From Streptomyces sp. MBT53 (GTDB lineage Bacteria; Actinomycetota; Actinomycetes; Streptomycetales; Streptomycetaceae), in contig NZ_JAEQAZ010000020.1 in NCBI RefSeq assembly GCF_016654115.1, positions 1 to 64,000 on the forward strand: a stretch of 64,000 nt of DNA. Reading direction: 5' to 3'. The notes under the pieces were generated by a model that was not told the origin of the DNA, ran no database searches, and saw only the letters and a list, made by a program, of their open reading frames with translations. The position numbers were made by a program, and so were the translations under genes. Below are positions 41,634-49,416 of the stretch, piece after piece; position 1 is the stretch's first letter, and each line of letters begins with the position of its first letter.

Positions 41634-43028
41634 CTATTCCGGGGCGATGGTGTGGTTGTTCACCCGGAAGAGGTTCCGCGGGTCGTACCGCCGCTTCAGT
41701 CGGCGCAGCCGGGCCAGGTCGGCGTCGGTGAACACGTTCTCCGCCCGGTCGTCGCGGCCCGCGAAGTTCGTGTACGTGAGACCCGTGGACCACGGGCGCA
41801 ACCGCTCGACCAGCCCGCCCAGCATCGCCGTGCCGGCCTCGACGACCTCCGGCGGGCCCACCGTCGCTCCCCACACGTTGAACACCGCGTCCCGCGCGGC
41901 GACGGGAGCGGCCGCGGCGGGTCGGGCCGACAGCGCCCCGCCGAGATGCCTCAGCTCCAGGACCGTGACGAGACCCCAGGCGGCGATCTGGGCGCTCTCC
42001 ACCAGGGAGTCGACGGCGGCGGCCGGCAACTCGGCCAGCAGGGCGCCCTGTTCCTCGTACGGGAAGGGTTCCGCCGGGTCGGTGTGCACGAGGGCGTACG
42101 AGCCGTAGGGGTGCCGGGCGATCGTGTCGAGGATCCCCGAACCGATGGCCCGGAAGGGGGCGATGAGCTTCTCGGCGTCCTCGTCGGTGCCCAGGTGGGT
42201 CACCCGGACGTGGGCGAGGAACCGGCCGCGCAGCGGTTCGGGCACCTGCGGGACCGGCGGGAAGTTCAGCAGCGCCACCGAGCAGGTGAAGGCGTCGGGT
42301 GCGGCGCGGACCACCTCGGGGAAGGCGCGGAGCACGGCCTCGACGTCCTCGGCGGGGAAGTAGATGCCGCCGCCGTAGAAGGAGGTCACGGGGAAGAGCC
42401 CGATCTCCAGTGCGGTCACGACACCGAAGTTGCTGCGTCCGCCGCGCAGGGCCCAGAAGAGGTCCGGTTCGGCCTCCGCCGACACCCGGCGCGGGACGCC
42501 GTCCGGCGTGACCACCTCGATCGCCACGACGTGGTCGGCGGCCCAGCCGTGGGACCGGCCCAGGAAGGGGCTGAGTCCGCCGCCGAGGGTGAAGCCCACG
42601 ACCCCCACGTCCGGGCTGGACCCGTTCAGCGGTGCGAGCCCTTCCTCCTGGGCCGGTCCCACGACGTCCGACCAGCGCGCGCCCGCGCCGACTCGGGCCA
42701 CCCCGCGCTCGATATCGATGTCGACCGTGCGCATCGCGCCCGTCGTGACGAGCAGGAAATCCTCCTCGTCCGGGAACGGCTGGTGTCCGGTGGCCAGCAC
42801 CCCGACGGGCAGGTCGTGCGCGGCGGCGAAGGCGACCGCGGTCTGCACATCGGCGGCGCCGCCGGCCGCGACGACCATGCGGGGCCGCTGCCGCGAGCGC
42901 AAGTTGAACCCCGCGACCGCCGCCTCGTAGCCCTCGTCGCCGGGGACGAACACGGATCCCCCGATCCGGTCGGCCAGTTCGGTGACGGCTGCTGCGCCGA
43001 CAACGGTCCGGCGCTGGTACTCGGTCAT
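41634..43028 (-). CDS. FAD-binding oxidoreductase, BBE family
   Basis: 464-aa flavoprotein oxidase of the berberine-bridge-enzyme/6-hydroxynicotine-oxidase type. The FAD domain (RPRMVVAAGGAADVQTAVAFAA, VLATGHQPF, RVGAGARWSDV, GFTLGGGLSPFLGRSHG) is followed by the substrate domain and the terminal BBE motif YDPRNLFRVN. It oxidises sugars, alcohols or amines and gives hydrogen peroxide; the substrate is unknown. It is the first gene of an operon with the anti-sigma factor, with a sigma-type promoter (site A) 89 bases upstream. Confidence 0.9.
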   Translation of the reverse strand: MTEYQRRTVVGAAAVTELADRIGGSVFVPGDEGYEAAVAGFNLRSRQRPRMVVAAGGAADVQTAVAFAAAHDLPVGVLATGHQPFPDEEDFLLVTTGAMRTVDIDIERGVARVGAGARWSDVVGPAQEEGLAPLNGSSPDVGVVGFTLGGGLSPFLGRSHGWAADHVVAIEVVTPDGVPRRVSAEAEPDLFWALRGGRSNFGVVTALEIGLFPVTSFYGGGIYFPAEDVEAVLRAFPEVVRAAPDAFTCSVALLNFPPVPQVPEPLRGRFLAHVRVTHLGTDEDAEKLIAPFRAIGSGILDTIARHPYGSYALVHTDPAEPFPYEEQGALLAELPAAAVDSLVESAQIAAWGLVTVLELRHLGGALSARPAAAAPVAARDAVFNVWGATVGPPEVVEAGTAMLGGLVERLRPWSTGLTYTNFAGRDDRAENVFTDADLARLRRLKRRYDPRNLFRVNNHTIAPE

Positions 43029-43116
43029 GCTGCTGTGCCTTTCGTCGGAGCGTCGGCCGCCCGGAAAGCAGACGGAAACGGCTCCCCGACGCGACCGGGT
43101 GCCGTCCGATGGCTGC

Positions 43117-43143
43117 TACGGCGCACACTCCGAAGAGGTTCAC
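43117..43143 (-). promoter_or_regulatory. ECF-type promoter, site A
   Basis: On the minus strand GTGAACC (43143-43137), 16 bases, CGTA (43120-43117), upstream of the FAD oxidase/anti-sigma operon. Matches the other sites in sequence and spacing. If used, it forms the feedback loop in which the sigma factor makes its own anti-sigma factor. Confidence 0.65.
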
Positions 43144-43181
43144 GGCGTGCGCGTGCCGCCTTGACGAAAGTTCGAGGACGG

Positions 43182-46100
43182 TCAGCAGAAGGCGGCGAGC
43201 ACCGAGGGACCGCCCGCGAGCCAGGCGCAGACCTGGTTCGGGTCGCCCCGCCCGCTCCCCCCGGAGCGGTGGTGGGTGTCGAGCCTCTCCAGCAGGACGC
43301 CCACCGCGTGCCGGGCCAGCGGCTCCAGCAGTCCGCCCTGGGTCCGGCGGGCCCGGTCGGTCCAGGTCCGCGCGTCGGCGGCGGAGCCGGGCGGGCCGAA
43401 GGCCGCCAGGACCGCGAGTCCTACGGCGGAGACCGCTCTGCGGTCGGCCGGTGCCGCCGGACAGTGCCAGACCCCGTCGAAGATCGTCGCCGCGTCCGTG
43501 AAACGGCCGTCGTGGAAGGCCAGCACTCCGCGCAGGTTGGCCACGGCCGCCTGGAGGTCGTCCGCGCCGAGTTCGTCCGCGAGCCTGCGGACGTCGACGA
43601 GCCGCCCCTCGGCGGTGGCGAACTCCCGCTCGGCGATGTCCAGGCAGGCCAGTCTGAGCACGGTGTAGGCCCAACGGGTGCGCGCTCCGACGGCGCGCAG
43701 GATGCGGGCCGCCTCGGTCCACTGCTCGCGGGCCCGGTCGCGGAGGCCGTCGCTCTCGTCCGCGTCTCCGCACAGGGTGAGGGAGAAGACCCGGAGGAAG
43801 TCGTCCTCGGCCGCGCGGGAGGCCGCCACGGCGAGCAGACCGTGGCGGCGGGCCCCCTCGACGTCCCCGCGCTGCAGGCAGTAGGTCGACCAGTTCGTCT
43901 GCAGGACCGCCCGGTCCCAGTGGAACTCGGTGTGCGCCACGGCGGTCTCGGCCGAGGCGAACCGTTCCTCCACATCGTCGCGGCCGTCGAGCATCGCGTG
44001 CAGCGCGTCGTAGCACCGGCCCAGGACCACGAGGTCGGGGTTCTTCGCCTGCTGCCAGACCGCTGTGTGCCGTTCCCCATAGGAACCGGCTTCCGTGTGG
44101 TGCCCGGCGACATGGTTGAGCCAGGTGAGCCAGGCGATGGTGTAGAAGAGGGCCCACTCGTCCTCCTCGGTGGGCTCTGCCGTCCGCCGGCCCGCCGCGG
44201 CGTCGTAGGCGAGCAGGGTGCGGTGGAGGCGGTCGATGCCCTCCTCCTCCCGGCCGCCGATGAACCAGAAGTAGCCCAGTCGCGCTTCCAGCAGCAGTGC
44301 CTCGGCCTCCCTGGACCTGGCCGTCATCAGGTCGGAGGCCGCCCGGATGTTGGCGGACTCCTCGGTGAGCCGGCGGGTCCACTCCTTCTGGGCGGGGGAC
44401 GAGAGGCCCGCGCTGCCGTCGCGGACGAAGTGGGCGGCCCAGGCCATGAGCCGTTCCTCGGCGTCCGGCGCGCGGCCTTCCTCGCGGAGCCGGGCGAGGG
44501 CGTACTCGCGGACCGTCTCCAGCATCCGCAGCCGGGTCCCGTCCGGGGTGGAGAAGGGGACGACGAGGGACTTGTCGACCAACCGCGCCAGTACGTGCAG
44601 CAGTTGGGCACCGTCGGCCCCGTGCAGCGCGGCGGCGGACTCCACCATGTCGAGGGAGCAGCCGCCGACGTAGAGGGCCAGTTCCGTGAACAGCCGCTGC
44701 TCGGTGCCGTCGAGGAGGGCATAGCTCCAGTCGAGGACGGCGCGCAGGGTGCGGTGTCTGGCCGGTGCGGTGCGGTCCCCCTTGGTGAGCAGGGCGAAGC
44801 GGTTGTCGAGGCGGGCCTCGATCTGCCGCACGGACAGCAACCGGACGTGGGCGGCGGCGAGTTCGACCGCCAGCGGCAGTCCGTCGAGTCTGCGGCACAG
44901 GGAGCGGATGTCGCGCAGCGCGGCCTCGTCCGGGGCGAAGGACGGGTCGATCATGGCGGCGCGGGCACCGAACAGGTCCGCGGCCTCCTCGTCCGCCATG
45001 GGTGCCAGCGGGTACATCACCTCGGCCGGGACCTCCAGCGGCGCCCGGCTGGTGGCCAGCACGGTCAGCGCGGGGCACCGGCCCAGCAGTGTCGCCACGA
45101 GCGGGGCCACGGCGTCGAGGAGATGCTCGCAGTTGTCGAGCACGAGCACCGCCTGACGAACCGTCAGGAACGAGGTGATCCGGTGCACATAGTCGTGCGG
45201 CGGCTGGTCCGGCCGGACGGACGCGTCGGAGAGGCCGAGTGCGGCGGCGACCACGGCGAGCGCGTTCGCGTCGTCGGCGGGGGCCAGGTCGACCCACCAG
45301 ACATGGCCCCGGGAGGGTTGCAGGAGCGCGCACACCTCCAGTGCCAGCCGCGTCTTGCCGACACCGCCCGGCCCCAGCACGGTCACCAGCCGCTCGCGGT
45401 CGACGACCTCCCGCAGCGCGCCGAGTTCCCTGTGTCTGCCGACGAACGGGCCGAGCGGCCGGATCGGACCGCCTTCGCCGACCGCCGGCCGGACGTCCGT
45501 ACGGACGGAGGACAGCGCGGACGGACAACCGGACGCGGCGGCGGGCCCTTGGAGAGCCGGGTCCTGGCGGATCATCGCGGTGTGCAGGGAGCGCAGCTCC
45601 GACGAGGGCACGGCGCCGAGCTCGGTCCGCAGCAGCAGCCGGCCCGTCTCGTAGATCTCGAGGGCCTCGGCGGTCCGCCCGCAGCGGTGCAGCGCGAGCA
45701 TGAGGCGGGCCCAGGACCGCTCGCGCAGCGGTGCGAGGGAGACCAGGGCCGTCAGTTCGGGGACCAGTTCCCGCGCCCGGCCGAGGGCGAGACCGGCGGT
45801 GGCCACGTCCTCCAGGGCGCCCAGCCGCAGCTCCTCGAGACGGGTCCGCTCGGCTTCGAAGAACCGTCCCTCCAGGCCGTCCAGGGCGCGCCCCCGCCAC
45901 ATCGCGAGCGCCGACCGCAGCTCGACCTCGGCCTTCTCCCACTCCTCCGCCGCCAGATGCTCACGGCCCGCCCGGACCGCCGCCTCGAAAGCGGTTGCGT
46001 CGATCTCGTCGTCCGGACCCAGGACGATCCGGTACCCGCCGTGCCCGAACAGCAGCCGCGTGTCCTCGCCGCCGGCCGCGAGCGCCGACCGCAGTTTGGC

Positions 46101-46307
46101 CATCTGGACCTGGAGCGCGTTGACCGGATCCTTCGCCCCGCGCTCCTGCCACAGCTCCTCGATGAGCGTGTCCCGCCGCACGACGGCTCCGTGGGCGAGC
46201 AGCAGCCGCCCCACGATCGCCCGGGAGACGGCGCCGGGCAGGGCGATCGCGCCGTTGCCGTTCACCAACTCCGGGCGGCCGAGCAGTCGAAAGAGCATGG
46301 CCGCCAT
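43182..46307 (-). CDS. AfsR/SARP-like BTAD-ATPase regulator (copy 2)
   Basis: 1041-aa paralogue of the regulator at 34383-37514 with the same domains: winged helix, BTAD, ATPase (P-loop GPGGVGKTR near residue 310; VLVLDNCEHLL) and a helical C-terminal part. Start ATG at 46307 (or 46298, giving MLFRLLGRPEL). Divergent from the Dabb gene, with the sigma-type site D in the shared gap. The two copies share almost identical DNA in the ATPase region. Its targets may include the FAD oxidase and the catalase-like gene, but that is inference from position. Confidence 0.92.
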   Translation of the reverse strand: MAAMLFRLLGRPELVNGNGAIALPGAVSRAIVGRLLLAHGAVVRRDTLIEELWQERGAKDPVNALQVQMAKLRSALAAGGEDTRLLFGHGGYRIVLGPDDEIDATAFEAAVRAGREHLAAEEWEKAEVELRSALAMWRGRALDGLEGRFFEAERTRLEELRLGALEDVATAGLALGRARELVPELTALVSLAPLRERSWARLMLALHRCGRTAEALEIYETGRLLLRTELGAVPSSELRSLHTAMIRQDPALQGPAAASGCPSALSSVRTDVRPAVGEGGPIRPLGPFVGRHRELGALREVVDRERLVTVLGPGGVGKTRLALEVCALLQPSRGHVWWVDLAPADDANALAVVAAALGLSDASVRPDQPPHDYVHRITSFLTVRQAVLVLDNCEHLLDAVAPLVATLLGRCPALTVLATSRAPLEVPAEVMYPLAPMADEEAADLFGARAAMIDPSFAPDEAALRDIRSLCRRLDGLPLAVELAAAHVRLLSVRQIEARLDNRFALLTKGDRTAPARHRTLRAVLDWSYALLDGTEQRLFTELALYVGGCSLDMVESAAALHGADGAQLLHVLARLVDKSLVVPFSTPDGTRLRMLETVREYALARLREEGRAPDAEERLMAWAAHFVRDGSAGLSSPAQKEWTRRLTEESANIRAASDLMTARSREAEALLLEARLGYFWFIGGREEEGIDRLHRTLLAYDAAAGRRTAEPTEEDEWALFYTIAWLTWLNHVAGHHTEAGSYGERHTAVWQQAKNPDLVVLGRCYDALHAMLDGRDDVEERFASAETAVAHTEFHWDRAVLQTNWSTYCLQRGDVEGARRHGLLAVAASRAAEDDFLRVFSLTLCGDADESDGLRDRAREQWTEAARILRAVGARTRWAYTVLRLACLDIAEREFATAEGRLVDVRRLADELGADDLQAAVANLRGVLAFHDGRFTDAATIFDGVWHCPAAPADRRAVSAVGLAVLAAFGPPGSAADARTWTDRARRTQGGLLEPLARHAVGVLLERLDTHHRSGGSGRGDPNQVCAWLAGGPSVLAAFC

Positions 46308-46363
46308 TCTGCCGTCGGCGGCCGATTGCGCCGAAAGGGCTTGTCGGCGCGTCGCGCCGGCAG

Positions 46364-46390
46364 GTGAACCGAGTCGCCGGAGGCCCCGTA
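46364..46390 (+). promoter_or_regulatory. ECF-type promoter, site D
   Basis: GTGAACC (46364-46370), 16 bases, CGTA (46387-46390), 46 bases before the Dabb start. The sequence lies upstream of the AfsR-like start and is not within a gene. Fourth match to the same bipartite promoter in the region. Confidence 0.65.
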
Positions 46391-46435
46391 GACGTCCACG
46401 TCCACCGAGACGCGACATCGACGGCAGGAGCGGAA

Positions 46436-46732
46436 ATGATCCGGAACCTCGTCTTCTTCAAGCTGAACGACGGTCTCACCCGCGAGTCCCCGGAGGTTGT
46501 GGAGGGATTCGAGCTCGTACGGAACCTGGAGCGCGAGATCCCCGAGATCCGGCAGTGGGAAGTGGGATGGCACGCGTTCGACGAGACGCCCGTCTCCTAC
46601 GACTTCGCCCTGAACAGCCTCTTCGACGACACCGCCGCCTTCCAGCGGTACTTCAACCACCCCGCGCACCTGGCCGCCATCGCCCACTGGATGGACCACG
46701 CGACCTGGGTGGTCGTCGACATGCACGTCTAG
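46436..46732 (+). CDS. Dabb-domain (stress-responsive A/B barrel) protein
   Basis: 98-aa dimeric alpha/beta-barrel protein: MIRNLVFFKLNDGLTRES, LEREIPEIRQWEVGWH, SYDFALNSLFDDTAAFQRYFNHPAH, ending VVVDMHV. Dabb proteins are small enzymes or binding proteins linked with stress or polyketide steps. GGAG lies 6 bases before the ATG at 46436. The SDR gene follows after 110 bases on the same strand, so both may be under the sigma-type promoter. Confidence 0.88.
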   Translation: MIRNLVFFKLNDGLTRESPEVVEGFELVRNLEREIPEIRQWEVGWHAFDETPVSYDFALNSLFDDTAAFQRYFNHPAHLAAIAHWMDHATWVVVDMHV

Positions 46733-46842
46733 CGGGGCGGGCAGCAGCCGAAGTGGCGGGCCGGTCGTGCTGCCGCCAGGCTGACGGCAGACGTACCGGC
46801 ACGCAGGACGGACAGACGGACGCACCGAGGGACTGGTTCCAC

Positions 46843-47637
46843 ATGCAGATCGATCTGACGGGACGCACCGCGCTGGTGACGGGTTCGACGCAGGGCATCG
46901 GCGCGGCGATCGCGGCCGGACTCGCGCCCTCGGGCGCCCGGGTGGGGGTGAACGGCCGCAACGAACAGCGAGTCGCGGAGGGCGTGGCACGGCTGGCGTC
47001 CGAGGTGCCGAGCGGCGCCTTCGTGCCCGTGACCGCCGACGTGACGACCGAGGAGGGCGCCGCCCGCGTCCTGGAGGCGCTGCCGGAGGTGGACGTCCTC
47101 GTCAACAACCTCGGTGTGTTCGGCGCCGCCGACCCGCTGGAGATCAGCGACGAGGAGTGGCGCCGCTATTTCGAGGTGAACGTGCTGGCCGCCGTACGGC
47201 TGATCCGTATGTACCTGCCCGGCATGACGGGACGCGGCCGGGGCCGGATCCTGAACATCGCCAGCGACTCGGCGATCGTCATCCCGGCCGAGATGATCCA
47301 CTACGGCATGTCCAAGACCGCGCTCCTCGCCGTGAGCCGCGGCTTCGCGAAGCAGGCGGCGGGCACGGGCGTGACGGTCAACTCGGTGATCGCGGGCCCC
47401 ACGCACACGGGCGGCGTCGAGGACTTCGTCTACGAACTCGTCGACCGCGAGCTGCCGTGGGACGAGGCGCAGCGCGAGTTCATGCGCAGGCACCGGCCGC
47501 AGTCCCTGCTGCAACGGCTGATCGAGCCCGAGGAGATCGCCAACATGGTCGTCTACCTCAGCTCCGACCAGGCCTCGGCGACGACGGGCGGTGCGCTGCG
47601 GGTCGACGGGGGTTACGTCGACTCGATCCTGCCCTGA
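46843..47637 (+). CDS. Short-chain dehydrogenase/reductase
   Basis: 264-aa classical SDR with all catalytic elements: TGSTQGIG, VNNLGVFG, NIASDSAI, HYGMSK (Tyr-x3-Lys) and IAGPTHTGG. The C-terminal TTGGALRVDGGYVDS is typical. The ATG at 46843 is chosen at the start of the fold (MQIDLTGRTALVTG); an upstream GAGGGA is some 12 bases away. It probably oxidises or reduces a hydroxy compound; the specific substrate is unknown. It may be co-transcribed with the Dabb gene. Confidence 0.9.
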   Translation: MQIDLTGRTALVTGSTQGIGAAIAAGLAPSGARVGVNGRNEQRVAEGVARLASEVPSGAFVPVTADVTTEEGAARVLEALPEVDVLVNNLGVFGAADPLEISDEEWRRYFEVNVLAAVRLIRMYLPGMTGRGRGRILNIASDSAIVIPAEMIHYGMSKTALLAVSRGFAKQAAGTGVTVNSVIAGPTHTGGVEDFVYELVDRELPWDEAQREFMRRHRPQSLLQRLIEPEEIANMVVYLSSDQASATTGGALRVDGGYVDSILP

Positions 47638-47760
47638 CACCTCTCGGAAGAGAGCCAGGTCAGCGCCTCTGGGGCATCCCGGGACGCGGTACGCATGTCG
47701 TATCGTCGACAGGGTGCCCGCCGGTGAGCCGCGCCGTCGGGCCGAGTGGGAGGAGCCCTC

Positions 47761-48558
47761 GTGACGCAGCAGATTCCGTCGACCGAGCCGGAGTTGTCCG
47801 GAGTGCGCAATTTCCGGGACGTCGGCGGGCTCCCGACGGTGGACGGACGGCGGGTGCGGTACGGCGTGCTGTTCCGCAGCGGCCATCTCGCGCACGCGAC
47901 CGAGGAGGACGCCGCGTTCCTCGACTCATTGGGCCTGCACACGATCTTCGACTTCCGCAACGCGTCGGACCAGAAGCTGGAGGGCCCCGACGTCGAGCTG
48001 CCCGGCGTGCGCAACGTGAACCTGCCGCTGAGCGACCCGGCGGACGGCTCCGAGTTCTGGAAGATGGTCCGCGACGGCGAGATAGAGCAACTGCGCGAGA
48101 TCCTCGGCGGCGACAAGGGCGCCAACCGCATGATCGCCTCGTACCGCACGATCATCAAGGAGCGGACCGCCGAGCACTCCCAGGTGCTCCACTCACTCGC
48201 CGAGGACAGCGTTCCCGCGCTGATGCACTGCGCGGCGGGCAAGGACCGCGCGGGCCTGTCGATAGCCGTGACGCTGCTCGCCGTCGGCGTGGAGCGCGAG
48301 GCGATCGTCGCCGACTACCTGGAGTCGAACGCGAAGCACCGCCGCTACCAGGTCCGCCGCAGCAACTCCTCCGTCGCCGGCTACTCCCCCGAGGTGATGG
48401 AACTCCTCAGCCCCCTCTTCGACGCCCGCGCCGCGTATCTGACGGCGGCCTTCGACACCGTCGAGGAGACCTGGGGCAGCGTGGACGCCTACCTGGAACA
48501 GGGGCTCGGCATCACCCCGGAGATCCGGGAGCGGCTGCGCGAGCGCCTGCTCGACTGA
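47761..48558 (+). CDS. Tyrosine-protein phosphatase (DSP-like)
   Basis: 265-aa phosphatase of the Y_phosphatase3 family: GVRNFRDVGGLPTVDGRRV, VLFRSGHLAHATEED, and the catalytic CX5R loop in HCAAGKDRAGLS. It could act on phosphotyrosine, phosphoserine or phosphoinositides. Start GTG at 47761 with GGGAGGAG ahead. Single gene that converges on the small membrane protein. From memory this gene neighbours the hopanoid cluster in other streptomycetes, but a functional link is unknown. Confidence 0.92.
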   Translation: MTQQIPSTEPELSGVRNFRDVGGLPTVDGRRVRYGVLFRSGHLAHATEEDAAFLDSLGLHTIFDFRNASDQKLEGPDVELPGVRNVNLPLSDPADGSEFWKMVRDGEIEQLREILGGDKGANRMIASYRTIIKERTAEHSQVLHSLAEDSVPALMHCAAGKDRAGLSIAVTLLAVGVEREAIVADYLESNAKHRRYQVRRSNSSVAGYSPEVMELLSPLFDARAAYLTAAFDTVEETWGSVDAYLEQGLGITPEIRERLRERLLD

Positions 48559-48587
48559 CCACTCTCTGAACTCGCGCCCGCAGTACG

Positions 48588-48713
48588 CTACTTGGCGCCC
48601 ACGGAGAACAACAGATAGATGAAGGCCGCGAAGAGGTGGCCGACGGCGATGTAGATGAGCAGCCGTACCCACAGGGCACGGGGGAACCTGTCCTCGATGT
48701 TGTTGCCGCTCAT
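48588..48713 (-). CDS. DUF6126-like 41-aa membrane protein
   Basis: A 41-residue protein MSGNNIEDRFPRALWVRLL and so on: a short charged N-terminus followed by one membrane segment (LLIYIAVGHLFAAFIYLLF, residues about 18-36). Its start overlaps the last codon and stop of the cupin regulator by 4 bases (ATGA), so they are co-translated. The regulator/membrane-peptide pair is common in Streptomyces; the function is unknown. Confidence 0.82.
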   Translation of the reverse strand: MSGNNIEDRFPRALWVRLLIYIAVGHLFAAFIYLLFSVGAK

Positions 48714-49342
48714 GGTGTGTCTCCGGTGATCGGGCCCAGGCACAGGGTGGCCGTGGGACTCTGCAGCAGGGTGTGGACGAAGAGCACCTCGACGCCGTCC
48801 TCGTCGGCGGCGGCGAGGCGGTGCGGGGTGAGCGAGTCGAAGTGCGCGCTGTCGCCGGGCGCGAGGATGTGCGCGGTGTCGCCGAGGCGCAGCCGCAGCC
48901 GCCCGGTGAGGACGTACAGCCATTCCTCGCCGGGGTGCACGCGCACGATGTCGCCCTGGGAGCCGTGCGGGATGCGGACGCGCAGCGACTGCATCCCGCG
49001 GCCGGGGGCGCCGGCCTGCCAGTACGTCCAGCCGCCCGCCCGGGTCGGTTCCATGTCGGCGGCGCGTACGACGGCTTCCCGGTCGGTGACCGTCTCGCCG
49101 AGCAGATCCGAGACTGTCGTACCGTAGATGCGGGCGAGCGCGAGCAGCATCGGCAGCGAGGGCTGGCGCTGCCCGGTCTCCAGGCGGGAGAGATGGGCGG
49201 GCGAGAGTCCGGCCGAGCGGGCGGCGGTCTCCAGGGTGAGGGAGGCGCGGCGGCGCAGGGCGCGGAGCTGGGGTGCGACGGTGGCCGGCAGGTCGTCGGC
49301 CGGTCCGGCCGGGGGTTCCGGCTCGGTCTCGGAGGAGCTCAT
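48710..49342 (-). CDS. XRE regulator with cupin domain
   Basis: 210-aa regulator: helix-turn-helix at residues about 22-78 (LRALRRRASLTLETAARSAGLSPAHLSRLETGQRQPSL) and a C-terminal cupin (VHPGEEWLYVLTGRLRLRLGD, LAPGDSAHFDSLTPHRL). It lies at the end of the hopanoid block, 74 bases after the aminotransferase gene on the same strand, and is coupled to the DUF6126 gene. Two dyads TTTGCC/GGCAAA lie in the gap ahead of it, probably its own operator. It may or may not control the hopanoid genes. Confidence 0.9.
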   Translation of the reverse strand: MSSSETEPEPPAGPADDLPATVAPQLRALRRRASLTLETAARSAGLSPAHLSRLETGQRQPSLPMLLALARIYGTTVSDLLGETVTDREAVVRAADMEPTRAGGWTYWQAGAPGRGMQSLRVRIPHGSQGDIVRVHPGEEWLYVLTGRLRLRLGDTAHILAPGDSAHFDSLTPHRLAAADEDGVEVLFVHTLLQSPTATLCLGPITGDTP

Positions 49343-49361
49343 GCCTCCATTCAGCCGGACT

Positions 49362-49397
49362 TTTGCCCCTGCGGCAAATTTCTTGTCACAGAGGCAA
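49362..49397. promoter_or_regulatory. Twin dyads upstream of the cupin regulator
   Basis: Site 1, TTTGCC-N5-GGCAAA (49362-49378), is perfect. Site 2, TTGTC-N5-GGCAA (49383-49397), has one mismatch. Centres are 20 bases apart, about two helical turns, placing two dimers on the same face. They lie 20-55 bases before the regulator start codon. Confidence 0.6.
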
Positions 49398-49416
49398 AAA
49401 TCTCGGTTCTCGCAGC

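Noticed and set aside
41217-46367. A single open frame of 1716 codons on the plus strand, and one of about 1540 codons in another minus-strand frame (41323-45942).
   Set aside because: Both are antisense or shifted shadows of the AfsR-like and FAD oxidase genes, kept open by the very high GC content. Their translations are Arg/Gly/Pro/Ala-rich with no family similarity; only the first 88 codons at the 3' end of the minus one (anti-sigma factor) are real.
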